Source of the DNA: Ideonella sp. WA131b
Lineage (GTDB): Bacteria > Pseudomonadota > Gammaproteobacteria > Burkholderiales > Burkholderiaceae_C
Assembly (NCBI GenBank): GCA_023657425.1
Contig: JAGTJW010000002.1
Span: 610,431 to 674,430, forward strand
Length of the DNA: 64,000 bases
Reading direction: 5' to 3'
In this document: piece by piece, positions 33,354 to 42,255 of the stretch
Layout: each line of letters starts with the position of its first letter
How positions within the stretch are numbered: the stretch's first letter is position 1
Position numbers and translations under genes: made by a program
The notes under the pieces: model-generated
The model's input: the letters and a program-made list of their open reading frames with translations, nothing else
What the model was told of the DNA's origin: nothing
Database searches by the model: none

Positions 33354-35305
33354 ACAAGGGCCCGCTGCGGCCGGCGCGCATCGTCTTCCCGGCCGACGGC
33401 GGGCCACCCGAGGCGCCGGACTTCGGCGATCGTTATCACGCGCGCGTTGGCGCGCTGGCGCAGGCGCAGCACGTGTTCCTGGCCGGCAACGGGCTGCCCG
33501 GGCGCTGGGCCGGGCGCGAGCACTTCACGGTGCTCGAAACCGGCTTCGGCCTGGGCCACAACCTGCTGGCGCTGTGGGACGCCTGGCGCGCCGATGCCTC
33601 GCGGCCGGCGCAGCTGCACCTGGTGTCGCTGGAACTGCACCCGCCCGCCGCAGCCGACCTGGCGCGGGCCCATGCCGCGTCGCCGCTGCCCGAGCTGGCC
33701 GCGGCGCTCGTGGCGGCCTGGCCGCCGCTGGCGCGGGGGCTGCACGTGCTGGAGTTCGAGGGCGGCCGGCTGCGCCTGACGCTGGGCTTCGGCGATGCCA
33801 CGGCGCTGCTGCCGCTGTTGCGCCTGCAAGCCGACGCGCTGCTGCTCGACGGCTTTGCGCCCGACCGCAACCCGGCGCTGTGGAGCCCGCCGCTGTTCAA
33901 GGCGCTGGCGCGGCTGGCGGCCCCGGGCTGCACCGCCGCCACCTGGAGCGTGGCGCGGGCGGTGCACGAGTCCTTGCGGGCCGCCGGCTTCGAGGTGGCG
34001 CGCGCGCCGGGCATCGGCGGCAAGCGCGAAATCACGACCGCGAGGTTTCGTCCCCGCGTGCCGCCGCGTGGGCCGGTGCCGCTGGCGGTGCGGTCCGCGC
34101 ATCCGCTCTCGGCGGTGGTGGTGGGCGCCGGCCTGGCCGGTGCGGCCTGTGCCCGCGCGCTGGCCCAGGCCGGCGTGCCCGTGACGGTGCTCGACGCCGC
34201 ACCCGAGCCGGCGGCCGGCGCCAGCGGCAACCCGGCCGGGCTGGTGCACGCCATCGTCAACGGCGAAGACGGGCCCTACGCGCGCCTGTTCCGGGCCGCA
34301 GCGCTGCGCGCGGCGCAGGTCTACGGCGACGCGCTCGCGGCGGGCAGCGTGACCGGCGCGCTGGATGGCCTGCTGCGCCTGGTCTCGTCCGGGCAGACGG
34401 CCGCGTCGATGCACGCGCTGCTTCAGCAGCTGGGGTTGCCGGCCGAGGTGGCCGAGGCGCTGGATGCCGAGGCCGCCAGCGCGCGCGCCGGCCTGGCGCT
34501 GCACACGCCCGCCTGGCACCACCCGCGCGGCGGCTGGGTGGCGCCGGCCGAGTGGGTGCGCGTGGTGATGGCGAGGCCAGGGATCGAGTTCCGAGGCGGC
34601 GTCGCGGTGCACGCGCTGCAGCGCGCCGAAGACGGCGGCTGGCAGCTGCTGGGTCCCGGCGGCACACCGCTCGCACGCGCGCCGCTGGTGGTGCTGGCCA
34701 ACGGCGAGGCCGCCGCCACGCTGGCACCGCCGTTGCCGCGGCCGTGGCCGCTGCAGCGCGTGCGTGGCCAGGTGAGCTGGTGGATCAACGACACCGCCCC
34801 GCCCCTGGCCTGCGCGCTGGCCGGAGACGGCTACGCCATCGCATCACCCGGCCGACTGCTGTGTGGAGCCACCCAGCAGCGCCCCGGCGAGCCCGGCCAC
34901 GACGACGCCGCGCCACGCCAGGCCGACCACCGCTACAACCTGGAGCGGTTCGCGCGGCTGACCGGCCTGCCCACGCCCGAGCCGGGCTCCTGCCGGGGCC
35001 GTGTGGGCTGGCGGGTGAGCAGCGACGACCGCCTGCCGATCGCCGGCGCCCTGCCGCTGCCAGCTGCCGGCCTGCCTGCGTCGCGCCTGACCCAGCCGCG
35101 GGCGTGGCCGCGCCAGCCGGGCCTCTTCGTGCTGACGGCATTGGGCTCGCGCGGTCTCACGCTGGCGCCGCTGCTGGGTGAGTTGGTGGCAGCGCAGGCG
35201 CTGGGCCTGCCGTGGCCGCTGGAGCAGGACCTGGCCGACGCCGTCGACCCGGTGCGCTGGGCGGTGCGGGCCCTGCGCCACGGCCCCGCCCCCCGCGGGG
35301 GTTGA
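33350..35305 (+). CDS. mnmC: MnmC, bifunctional tRNA mnm5U34 synthesis enzyme
   Basis: A 651-aa fusion enzyme completing 5-methylaminomethyl-2-thiouridine at tRNA wobble position 34. The N-terminal SAM-dependent methyltransferase domain has the motif VLETGFGLGHNLLALW (about 61-76) and LLLDGFAPDRNPALW; the C-terminal FAD oxidoreductase domain has the Rossmann motif VVVGAGLAGAACARALA followed by VLDAAPEPAAGASGNPAGL and ends with GLFVLTALGSRGLTLAPLLGEL. The ATG at 33350 overlaps the DUF3445 stop codon. A much longer upstream frame (from 32780) is an artefact of overlapping reading frames. The last residues (HGPAPRGG) and stop codon lie in the first copy of a 35-bp direct repeat. Confidence 0.95.
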   Translation: MNKGPLRPARIVFPADGGPPEAPDFGDRYHARVGALAQAQHVFLAGNGLPGRWAGREHFTVLETGFGLGHNLLALWDAWRADASRPAQLHLVSLELHPPAAADLARAHAASPLPELAAALVAAWPPLARGLHVLEFEGGRLRLTLGFGDATALLPLLRLQADALLLDGFAPDRNPALWSPPLFKALARLAAPGCTAATWSVARAVHESLRAAGFEVARAPGIGGKREITTARFRPRVPPRGPVPLAVRSAHPLSAVVVGAGLAGAACARALAQAGVPVTVLDAAPEPAAGASGNPAGLVHAIVNGEDGPYARLFRAAALRAAQVYGDALAAGSVTGALDGLLRLVSSGQTAASMHALLQQLGLPAEVAEALDAEAASARAGLALHTPAWHHPRGGWVAPAEWVRVVMARPGIEFRGGVAVHALQRAEDGGWQLLGPGGTPLARAPLVVLANGEAAATLAPPLPRPWPLQRVRGQVSWWINDTAPPLACALAGDGYAIASPGRLLCGATQQRPGEPGHDDAAPRQADHRYNLERFARLTGLPTPEPGSCRGRVGWRVSSDDRLPIAGALPLPAAGLPASRLTQPRAWPRQPGLFVLTALGSRGLTLAPLLGELVAAQALGLPWPLEQDLADAVDPVRWAVRALRHGPAPRGG

Positions 35306-35399
35306 GGTGCCTGGCGAAGCCAGTTCGCCTTCAGAGCGCCCCCAGGGCCAGGCTGCGCCCGGCCCGCCCCCCGCGGGGGTTGAGGTGCCCGGCGAAGCC
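35287..35399. repeat. Two copies of a 35-bp GC-rich repeat at the mnmC 3' end
   Basis: Copies at 35287-35321 and 35365-35399 differ at one base. Each holds the palindromic core CCCCCCGCGGGGG followed by TTGAGGTGCC and GGCGAAGCC. The first copy contains the mnmC stop codon. The core would form strong hairpins and may act as a bidirectional transcription end between mnmC and the convergent small gene. Confidence 0.8.
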
Positions 35400-35437
35400 G
35401 GATCACCTCAAGAACCCTTGACCGGCAGGGTCGGCGT

Positions 35438-35632
35438 TCAGGCCGGCGGCTTGACCTCGGGGGCCGCGGCGACCGGGGCGTCGTCGGCCTCGTCCGCGTC
35501 GTCATCGGGCGCCGGCGGCAGACCGCCGGCCTTGCGCAGCGCCTTCTCGCGGTCCTTCTCTTCCTTCTTCTTCTTCTTGGCCAGCTCGCGCTGGCGCTTC
35601 TCGAACGAGTAGTTGGGCTTGGCCAAAGGCAC
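35438..35632 (-). CDS. Small Lys/Glu-rich conserved protein
   Basis: A 64-aa protein starting MPLAKPNYSFEKRQRELAKK. The first half is strongly basic and helical with a run of six lysines; the second half is acidic and Ala/Pro-rich (PDDDADEADDAPVAA). The N-terminal segment is familiar from many betaproteobacterial genomes as an uncharacterised small protein, but I know no function. No signal peptide or membrane segment. The charge asymmetry suggests nucleic-acid or ribosome contact, which is only a guess. It lies between mnmC and rpiA on the same strand as rpiA, 45 bp after it. Confidence 0.7.
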   Translation of the reverse strand: MPLAKPNYSFEKRQRELAKKKKKEEKDREKALRKAGGLPPAPDDDADEADDAPVAAAPEVKPPA

Positions 35633-35677
35633 TCCTTGCTGGGGGCCGGTGCGGCAACGGGTGCCGCCGCCCCCGCA

Positions 35678-36364
35678 TTAGAACACCAGGGTCTGCACGC
35701 CCTGCTGGGTGCCGAGCAGGCACACCTGCGCGCGGTGGCGTGCGAACAGGCCCACTGTCACCACACCCGGCCACTGGTTGATCTCGGTCTCCATCGCCAG
35801 CGGGTCGGTGATGGCCAGCCCGTGCACGTCGAGGATCGGGTGGCCGTTGTCGGTGAGCACACCGGCACGGGGCACCGCACGGCCGCCGATGGCGGCGAAG
35901 CGGCGCACCAGTTGCGGCAACGCCATCGCCACCACCTCCACCGGCAGCGGGTAGCGGCCCAGCACCTGCACCCGCTTGCTGCCATCGGCGATGCACACAA
36001 AGCGCTCGGCCAGATCAGCGACGATCTTCTCGCGCGTGAGCGCCGCGCCGCCACCCTTGATCATGTGGCCACGGCCGTCGATCTCGTCGGCGCCGTCCAC
36101 GTACACGCCCAGCCGCTCCACCGCGCCCGCCTCGACGACCGTGATGCCGTGGCGCCGCAGCCGCTGGGTGCTGCGCTCCGAGCTCGACACCGCGCCCGGC
36201 AGCTGCAGCGCCCCGGCGGCGATGCGCGCGGCCAGCGCGTCGATGAACAGGTCCACCGTGCTGCCGGTGCCGACGCCGAGCACCTGGCCCGGGGGCACGT
36301 AGGCCAGGGCTGCGTCGGCGACCAGCGCCTTGAGTTGATCTTGCGTGGGGGTGGGCGTCGTCAT
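35678..36364 (-). CDS. rpiA: Ribose-5-phosphate isomerase A
   Basis: A 228-aa enzyme interconverting ribose-5-phosphate and ribulose-5-phosphate in the pentose phosphate pathway. The start is the ATG at 36364 ([15 protein letters not shown]); a longer frame to 36409 overlaps the divergent pyrD start. Conserved motifs are [37 protein letters not shown] and TREKIVAD (with the catalytic Glu), plus the C-terminal [20 protein letters not shown]. It diverges from pyrD with only 43 bp between start codons, so the two promoters must overlap. Nothing unusual is seen in the sequence. Confidence 0.96.
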   Translation of the reverse strand: MTTPTPTQDQLKALVADAALAYVPPGQVLGVGTGSTVDLFIDALAARIAAGALQLPGAVSSSERSTQRLRRHGITVVEAGAVERLGVYVDGADEIDGRGHMIKGGGAALTREKIVADLAERFVCIADGSKRVQVLGRYPLPVEVVAMALPQLVRRFAAIGGRAVPRAGVLTDNGHPILDVHGLAITDPLAMETEINQWPGVVTVGLFARHRAQVCLLGTQQGVQTLVF

Positions 36365-36393
36365 GGCGCGGATTATCCCGGTGGCACAGCCCC

Positions 36394-36399
36394 GACAAT
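36394..36399 (+). promoter_or_regulatory. Possible -10 element directly upstream of pyrD
   Basis: GACAAT (4/6) ends 8 nt before the pyrD ATG, implying a leader of zero to two nucleotides. No clear -35. Same arrangement as at earP and dapC. Confidence 0.35.
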
Positions 36400-36407
36400 C
36401 GCGCCCC

Positions 36408-37457
36408 ATGCCCCTCGTGCCCTACGCGCTGACGCGCCCCTTCCTCTTCGGCCTCGACCCCGAGGCCGCCCACGACCTGACGCTGGGCGCCATCGCGCGG
36501 GCGCAGAACTCGCCCGCGCAGTGCCTGTGGGCCGCGGCACGGGTGGACGACCCCGTCACCGTGGCCGGACTGCGGTTTCCCAACCGCATCGGCCTGGCCG
36601 CAGGGCTGGACAAGAACGGCCGCTGCATCGACGGCCTGGGCGCGATGGGCTTCGGCTTCATCGAGGTCGGCACGGTCACGCCCAAGGGCCAGCCGGGCAA
36701 CCCCAAGCCGCGCATGTTCCGGCTGCCCGAGCGGCAGGCGCTGATCAACCGGCTGGGCTTCAACAACGAGGGCCTGGAGGTCTTCGTGGCCAACGTGCAG
36801 CGCGCGCGCAGCTTCCGCGCCGGCGGCGGCGTGCTGGGCCTGAACATCGGCAAGAACGCGGCCACGCCGATCGGGCGCGCGGTCGACGACTACCTGCTGG
36901 GCCTGGCCGGCGTCTACCCGCACGCCGACTACGTGACGGTGAACATCTCGAGCCCCAACACGCAGAACCTGCGCGCGCTGCAGAGCGACGCCGCGCTCGA
37001 TGCGCTGCTGTCGCTGCTGATGGAGCGTCGCGCCGAGCTGGCACGCGCGCAGGGTCGCAAGGTGCCCCTCTTGGTGAAGATCGCCCCCGACCTCGAGGCC
37101 GCGCAGGTGGACGTGATCGCCGCCACGCTGCGCAAGAACGGCGTCGACGGCGTGATCGCCACCAACACCACGGTGGCGCGCGACGCCGTGCAGGGCCTGC
37201 GCCATGCGGACGAGACCGGCGGCCTGAGCGGCGCGCCGGTCCTGGAGCCCAGCAACCGCGTGATCCGGCTGCTGCGCAGCGCGCTTGGGGCCACCTTCCC
37301 GATCATCGGCGTGGGCGGCGTGATGGGCGGTGCCGACGCGCGCAGCAAGCTCGAGGCGGGCGCGGACCTGGTGCAGATCTATACCGGACTCATCTACCGC
37401 GGGCCCGAGATCGTGGGCGAGGCGGCGCGCGCGGTGCAGGGCTGGCGGCGCGGCTGA
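36408..37457 (+). CDS. pyrD: Dihydroorotate dehydrogenase (quinone), class 2
   Basis: A 349-aa FMN enzyme of pyrimidine synthesis that oxidises dihydroorotate to orotate and passes electrons to the quinone pool. The N-terminal amphipathic helix region typical of class 2 is present ([22 protein letters not shown]), followed by [34 protein letters not shown], the stretch [12 protein letters not shown] with the active-site serine nearby, ATNTTVAR and the FMN phosphate-binding [14 protein letters not shown]. The ATG at 36408 follows a -10-like hexamer very closely. The gene lies alone between the divergent rpiA and a convergent hydrolase gene. Confidence 0.97.
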   Translation: MPLVPYALTRPFLFGLDPEAAHDLTLGAIARAQNSPAQCLWAAARVDDPVTVAGLRFPNRIGLAAGLDKNGRCIDGLGAMGFGFIEVGTVTPKGQPGNPKPRMFRLPERQALINRLGFNNEGLEVFVANVQRARSFRAGGGVLGLNIGKNAATPIGRAVDDYLLGLAGVYPHADYVTVNISSPNTQNLRALQSDAALDALLSLLMERRAELARAQGRKVPLLVKIAPDLEAAQVDVIAATLRKNGVDGVIATNTTVARDAVQGLRHADETGGLSGAPVLEPSNRVIRLLRSALGATFPIIGVGGVMGGADARSKLEAGADLVQIYTGLIYRGPEIVGEAARAVQGWRRG

Positions 37458-37492
37458 ACCTGCGGCTGGCGCCGACGTTCAGCGCCAGGTGT

Positions 37493-38374
37493 TCAGTGCA
37501 ACATCGCCGTCAGGGCCTCGGCCGCCCACTGGCGCAGGCCACCCACCACGCCGGGCTGCGGCGGGCCCTCGCCGCAGGCGCGCACGGCCACGGTCTCGGT
37601 GTCCTCGCCCTCGGCATCGACGTGCGTGGCGCCGGCCGGCTGCACCAGGGCCACGCCGGCTGCACGCAGCGCCGGCAAGGCCAGGTGCAAAGCGTTGCAG
37701 CGCACGGGCGGCGCCAGTGTGGCATGCAGCGGCCGGCCGGCCAGCGCCTGCAGCGCGGCCTGCAGGGGCGCTGCGCCGACGGGGTCGAAAAGGATCGCGC
37801 CGGCCACGCGCGCCGGCTCATGAGCTGCCAGCGCGGCACCGACCTGCGCCGCGAACAAGCCCCCGGCCGAGTGCCCGGCCACGACGGCGCGTGCCGGCGC
37901 CGCGCGGCCATCGGGCGAGCGAGCCGCGGGCGACAGCCACCAGACCGCCAGCGCCCGGGCCAGCACCGGCGCGCTCCCGGCCAGCCCGGCATCGCCTTCG
38001 ACGCCGCGGTCGGTGTTCACGCACAGCGTAGCCACCCCCCGCGCCGCCAGCGCCGCGGCCGTTCCGCGCAGGTTGGCGCAGCGGCGCGCAAAGCCATGCT
38101 GCACCAGCACCCAGGCGCGCGTCTCGGCAGCCGGCAGGTGCCACTCGACGTCGAACACGCCGCCGGCCAGCGCGAGGCGGTCGAAGGCGCGGCTCACGCC
38201 TGCGGGCGGGGGCACTGGCGGCAGCGCGGTGCACCCCGCCAGGACGAGCACTCCTGCGGCCCACACCCCCGCTGTGCCACGCTGAAGCAGGGGGGCGTGA
38301 ACCCGCAGCCGATTCTTCTTGAGGCGTTCGGGGCGTTCCGCTGCCCCAGTTCCTGACTCAGTCACCGCGCACAT
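37493..38374 (-). CDS. Alpha/beta-hydrolase lipoprotein
   Basis: A protein of about 293 aa with a lipoprotein signal (AAGVLVLAGC; lipobox LAGC near residue 46) and an alpha/beta-hydrolase fold: WVLVQHGFARRCANLRG, the Ser nucleophile in VVAGHSAGGLFAAQVG, Asp in ILFDPVGAAPL and a probable catalytic His in AGATHVDAEGEDT. It is likely anchored to the outer or inner membrane facing the periplasm. The start is uncertain: the ATG at 38374 or the GTG at 38365, both inside or just before the ggt stop codon (38358-38360), leave an unusually long charged stretch before the hydrophobic core. Translational coupling to ggt is likely. Substrate unknown; esterase or chlorophyllase-like enzymes share this layout. 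Confidence 0.7.
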   Translation of the reverse strand: MCAVTESGTGAAERPERLKKNRLRVHAPLLQRGTAGVWAAGVLVLAGCTALPPVPPPAGVSRAFDRLALAGGVFDVEWHLPAAETRAWVLVQHGFARRCANLRGTAAALAARGVATLCVNTDRGVEGDAGLAGSAPVLARALAVWWLSPAARSPDGRAAPARAVVAGHSAGGLFAAQVGAALAAHEPARVAGAILFDPVGAAPLQAALQALAGRPLHATLAPPVRCNALHLALPALRAAGVALVQPAGATHVDAEGEDTETVAVRACGEGPPQPGVVGGLRQWAAEALTAMLH

Positions 38375-40166
38375 CGCCTTCGCGCCGCGGGTCGGCGGCA
38401 GCGCGCCAGCCGCCCGGCGTGCGCTGAAGCACGTGCAGCCCGCTGGACAGCGGCAGCGTCTGCACCGTGTGGCCACGCATGCGCAACGCGGCCAGCACAG
38501 GCTCGGGCCAACGGCCGGCCTCCAGCATGGTCACAGGCCCGTTGAGGCTGGCCAGCATCGGCTCGGCCAGCGCGTCGCCCAGCTCGACGCCGCGCACCAA
38601 GGTCGCATCGATCACGCGCACCACCGCCGGAATGATGAAGGGCCCCAGCGCCGAGCCCAACACCAGCACCGGCTCGCCGGGCAGCGGGCCGCGGCGGCGG
38701 TCGAACACGACGGTTGGGCTCATGCTGCTGCGTGGCCGCTTCCCGGGCTGCACACGGTTGGCCACGGGTCGGCCCTGTGCGTCCTGCGGCGCGAAGGCGA
38801 AGTCGGTGAGCTGGTTGTTGAGCAGAAAGCCGCCTGGCAGCCCGGTGCCGCCGTCGCTGACGATCTGCGCGCCGAACTGCGCCTCGATGGAAGCGGTGAG
38901 CGCGACGACACCGCCGTCGGCATCGGCCACGCTCAGGTGCGTGGTGCCCAACGGCTCGGGCTGCGCCATCGATCCCACCAGCACGCTACCCGCAGGCTGG
39001 CCAGGCTCGGCGCTGCCCAGGCTGTGCGGCCCCACCCTGGAGGCGCGTGCGTGCAGGTAGGCCGGCTGCAGCAGGTTCAGCCAGTCGCCGCCCGGGGCGG
39101 CCACGAAGGCCGGGTCCGCCAGGTAGGCCGCACGGTCGGCGAAGGCCAGGCGCGAGACCTCGGCCCAGCGGTGGGCGCGCTCGGGCTCGTCGGCCGGCGG
39201 GCCGAGCAAGCGCTCCACCGCCTGCGCGAGCGCCAGCATCTGCGCCACCGCAAGGCCGCCCGACGAAGGCGGCGGGAAGCCACAGACAACCCAGTGCTCG
39301 CGCCAGTCCATGCACAGCGGCTCGCGCTCGACGGCGCGGTAGGCGGCGAGATCGACCTCGGCCAGCCGGCCCGGCCGCTGCGGGTGGCCTTGCACGCGCT
39401 GCGCGATGTCGGCGGCGATGGCGCCGCGCTGCATCGCCGCGGGGCCTTCGGCCGCGATGCGCCGCAGCACCGCCGCCAGCGCCGGGTTGGCCACGCGCTC
39501 GCCCACCGCGCGCGGCGTGCCGTCGGCGCGGAAGAACAGCGCCGCGGCGCGCGGGTCGTCGCGCAGTGTCGGCGTGTCGCTCAACTGGCGGTGCAGGCGC
39601 GGGCCGATGGGCGCGCCGGCCTCGGCCAGCGCGATGGCCGGCTGCAGCAGCCGCGCCCAGGGCAGACGCCCGCCTTGCGCGTGCGCCGCCGCCCACGCCG
39701 CGACGGCGCCAGGCACGCCCACCGCCAGGCCGCTGCGCTGGGCCTCGCGCAGTGCCAGCGGCCGGCCGTCGGGGCCGGTGAAGCCGTGTTCGGTGGCGGC
39801 GGCCGGCGCTGTCTCGCGCCCGTCCCAGGCGCGCAGACGTCGGCCGTCCCAGTGCAGCAGCAGCGCCCCACCGCCGATGCCGCTGGCCTGTGGTTCCACC
39901 ACCCCCAGCACAAAGGCAGTGGCGATGGCCGCGTCCAGGGCGTTGCCACCCTCGCGCAGCAGCGCCAGGCCGGCCTCGGCTGCCAGAGGGTGCGCGGCAG
40001 CCACGGCATGCCGTGCGTAGCTGCGCGCGGGCCGGGCATCGAAACCGCTGGCGCCTTCGGGCACAACGGCTGCGGTTGCCGGTGGCGGTGCTCGAGGCGC
40101 AGGCAAGCTGCTGCAAGCCCCCAGGCACGCACCCGCCGCCGCGGCCAAGGCAGCGCGGCGCCACAT
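38358..40166 (-). CDS. ggt: Gamma-glutamyltransferase, lipoprotein form
   Basis: A 602-aa Ntn-hydrolase that splits gamma-glutamyl compounds such as glutathione in the periplasm. It has a lipoprotein signal (MWRRAALAAAAGACLGAC, lipid-attached Cys18), HPLAAEAGLALLREGGNALDAAIA, GIGGGALLLHWDGR, and the autoprocessing site GTTHLSVADADGG with nucleophile Thr408, then GGFLLNNQLTDFAF and RPRSSMSPTVVF. The small subunit begins at Thr408. The start at 40166 is chosen because it gives a clean signal peptide; an in-frame TTG at 40220 overlaps the scoB stop codon. Length and motifs are normal. It follows the CoA-transferase genes and overlaps the hydrolase downstream. Confidence 0.93.
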   Translation of the reverse strand: MWRRAALAAAAGACLGACSSLPAPRAPPPATAAVVPEGASGFDARPARSYARHAVAAAHPLAAEAGLALLREGGNALDAAIATAFVLGVVEPQASGIGGGALLLHWDGRRLRAWDGRETAPAAATEHGFTGPDGRPLALREAQRSGLAVGVPGAVAAWAAAHAQGGRLPWARLLQPAIALAEAGAPIGPRLHRQLSDTPTLRDDPRAAALFFRADGTPRAVGERVANPALAAVLRRIAAEGPAAMQRGAIAADIAQRVQGHPQRPGRLAEVDLAAYRAVEREPLCMDWREHWVVCGFPPPSSGGLAVAQMLALAQAVERLLGPPADEPERAHRWAEVSRLAFADRAAYLADPAFVAAPGGDWLNLLQPAYLHARASRVGPHSLGSAEPGQPAGSVLVGSMAQPEPLGTTHLSVADADGGVVALTASIEAQFGAQIVSDGGTGLPGGFLLNNQLTDFAFAPQDAQGRPVANRVQPGKRPRSSMSPTVVFDRRRGPLPGEPVLVLGSALGPFIIPAVVRVIDATLVRGVELGDALAEPMLASLNGPVTMLEAGRWPEPVLAALRMRGHTVQTLPLSSGLHVLQRTPGGWRAAADPRREGDVRGD

Positions 40167-40216
40167 CACCCCAAAGGGCCGGCCACGAGCCGTCGATGCG
40201 GGCTCGCGCAAGCTTC

Positions 40217-40858
40217 TCAATGCAGCGGCACGCCCGTCTTGGCCTGCAGCTCGTCGCGCGTGACGCCGGGGGCCATCTCCACGAGCTTCAGTCCATCAGG
40301 GGTCACATCCAACACCGCCAGGTCGGTGATGATGCGGTCGACCACGCCCACCCCGGTGAGCGGCAGCGTGCACTGCGGCAGGATCTTCAGTTCGAAGCCC
40401 GAGCCATCCTTCTTGCGGGCCACGTGCTCCATCAGCACGACGACGTTCTTCACGCCGGCCACCAGGTCCATGGCGCCGCCCATGCCCTTGACCATTTTTC
40501 CCGGGATCATCCAGTTGGCGAGGTCGCCCTGGGCCGACACCTGCATGGCGCCGAGGATGGACAGGTTGATCTTGCCGCCACGGATCATCGCGAAGCTGTC
40601 GTGGCTGCCAAAGATGCTGCTGCCGGGCAGCGTGGTGACGGTCTGCTTGCCGGCGTTGATGAGGTCGGCGTCGACCTCGCTCTCGTCAGGGAAGGCGCCG
40701 ATGCCCAGCATGCCGTTTTCGCTTTGCAGCCACACCTCCATCTCGGCCGGCACGAAGTTGGCCACCAGCGTCGGCAAGCCGATGCCAAGGTTGACGTAGT
40801 AGCCGTCCTGCAGTTCGCGGGCCGCGCGTGCGGCCATCTCGTCGTGGGTCCAGGGCAT
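40217..40858 (-). CDS. scoB: 3-oxoacid CoA-transferase subunit B
   Basis: A 213-aa beta subunit of a succinyl-CoA:3-ketoacid CoA-transferase, which activates acetoacetate with CoA from succinyl-CoA in ketone-body and poly-hydroxybutyrate use. The catalytic glutamate is Glu47 in [10 protein letters not shown]; other family stretches are [53 protein letters not shown] and [20 protein letters not shown]. It starts 10 bp after scoA. The same pattern fits acetate/butyrate CoA-transferase (AtoA), but the sequence is closest in memory to the bacterial ScoB type. Confidence 0.93.
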   Translation of the reverse strand: MPWTHDEMAARAARELQDGYYVNLGIGLPTLVANFVPAEMEVWLQSENGMLGIGAFPDESEVDADLINAGKQTVTTLPGSSIFGSHDSFAMIRGGKINLSILGAMQVSAQGDLANWMIPGKMVKGMGGAMDLVAGVKNVVVLMEHVARKKDGSGFELKILPQCTLPLTGVGVVDRIITDLAVLDVTPDGLKLVEMAPGVTRDELQAKTGVPLH

Positions 40859-40868
40859 GGTCGTGTCC

Positions 40869-41576
40869 TCAGCCTTTGGGGTTCTGCTTGGTCGTGCGCT
40901 TCTCGATGCGCTTCTCGGGCGCGGCGTTCAGCACGAGGCGGTGCACGTAGATGCCGGGCAGGTGGATCGAGTCGGGGTCGAGGCTGCCGGTCTCAACGAT
41001 CTCCTCGACCTCGACGACGCTCACCTTGCCGGCCATGATGACCGCCGGGTTGAAGTTGCGCGCCGTGCGGCGGAAGACGAGGTTGCCGGACTTGTCGGCC
41101 TTCCAGGCCTTGCCCAGGCTCACGTCGGGCACGAGCGCGCGCTCCATCACGTAGAGCTCGCCGTCGAACTCGCGCGTTTCCTTGCCCTCGGCCACGAGGG
41201 TACCCACGCCCGTCTTGGTGAAGAAGGCCGGAATGCCCGCGCCGCCGGCGCGCAGCTTCTCGGCCAGCGTGCCCTGCGGCGTGAACTCCAGCTGCAGCTC
41301 GCCGGTCAGGTACTGGCGCTCGAACTCCTTGTTCTCGCCCACGTAGCTGGCGATCATCTTCGTGATCTGCCGCGTGGCCAGCAGCTTGCCGAGGCCGAAG
41401 CCGTCGACACCGGCGTTGTTGCTGATGGCGGTGAGGTTACTCGCGCCGCTGTCGCGCAAGGCATCGATCAGCGCCTCGGGGATGCCGCAGAGGCCAAAGC
41501 CGCCGACGGCGAGCAACTGACCGTTGTGGACGATGCCGTCCAGCGCGGCGGCGGCGCTGGGATAGATCTTGTTCAT
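40869..41576 (-). CDS. scoA: 3-oxoacid CoA-transferase subunit A
   Basis: A 235-aa alpha subunit partner of ScoB. The ATG at 41576 gives [16 protein letters not shown]; the longer frame to 41714 has no family support. Typical features are [20 protein letters not shown] with the glycine-rich CoA site, [47 protein letters not shown] (as two parts of the oxyanion region) and [14 protein letters not shown]. The C terminus ends in a lysine/arginine tail. The pair is probably transcribed from a promoter in the 149-bp space shared with the divergent thioesterase gene. Confidence 0.93.
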   Translation of the reverse strand: MNKIYPSAAAALDGIVHNGQLLAVGGFGLCGIPEALIDALRDSGASNLTAISNNAGVDGFGLGKLLATRQITKMIASYVGENKEFERQYLTGELQLEFTPQGTLAEKLRAGGAGIPAFFTKTGVGTLVAEGKETREFDGELYVMERALVPDVSLGKAWKADKSGNLVFRRTARNFNPAVIMAGKVSVVEVEEIVETGSLDPDSIHLPGIYVHRLVLNAAPEKRIEKRTTKQNPKG

Positions 41577-41725
41577 GGGTGCCGGTGTCTCCGGTTGGGG
41601 GTCGCAGGGGTTTCGGGGGTCGGTGCAGACCGCCAGCGTACTACGTACGCGATGACCTCGGCAGTCCGTAAGATCGCCCAGGCATCCTCCAGCGCCCGCC
41701 CCGCCGTCCACCAAAAGCCCTTGCC

Positions 41726-42151
41726 ATGGCCCAGCCCTCCCTCGCCTCCGTCGATGTGCTGCAACAGGCGCTGCATGAGCAGTTCGCCCCCTGGGTGGGC
41801 GAGCTGAGGCTGAGCGTCGAGGCCGCCACGCTCGGCGAGGTGCGCCTGGCGCTGCCGGTGAGAGCCCCGCACGTGCACGCCGGTGGCGTGCTCTGCGGGC
41901 AGACGATGATGGCCGCCGCCGACAGCGCCATGGTGCTGGCGGTGATGACGCACCTGGGCGGCTTCAAGCCCATGACCACCGTGCAGCTGCAGACCAGCTT
42001 CCTGCGCGGCATCAAGGGCGACGCCGGCACCGTGGCCGTGGTGGCGCGCGTGCTGAAGATGGGCCGTAACCTGGCCTTCGGCGAGGTGGAGCTGCGCGGC
42101 CCCGACGGCGCGCTGGCGGCGCACGCCACCACCACCTACGCGCTGCTCTGA
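41726..42151 (+). CDS. PaaI-type hotdog thioesterase
   Basis: A 141-aa single hotdog-domain protein hydrolysing acyl- or aryl-CoA thioesters. The family pattern is clear: LALPVRAPHVHAGGVLCGQTMMAAADSA, where the His-x-GG-x-hydrophobic turn and the downstream Asp form the active site region, then GGFKPMTTVQLQTSFLRG and a final strand ALAAHATTTYALL. It starts at the ATG at 41726, divergent from scoA by 149 bp. Together with the CoA-transferases it points to acyl-CoA handling at this locus. Substrate chain is unknown. Confidence 0.87.
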   Translation: MAQPSLASVDVLQQALHEQFAPWVGELRLSVEAATLGEVRLALPVRAPHVHAGGVLCGQTMMAAADSAMVLAVMTHLGGFKPMTTVQLQTSFLRGIKGDAGTVAVVARVLKMGRNLAFGEVELRGPDGALAAHATTTYALL

Positions 42152-42255
42152 CGGCGCCGCCGGACCCCAACCACGGCCGCCGACCATCGCATCGCCTACG
42201 AGCAGGCGCCCGTGGGCCTCGTGCTGCTGGTGACGAAGCTGCTACAAAGCGGGCC

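Noticed and set aside
42190..42255. Short frame before the GST gene resembling a PAS-domain start (YEQAPVGLVLLV)
   Set aside because: Only about 26 codons without a start codon; could be chance in GC-rich DNA.
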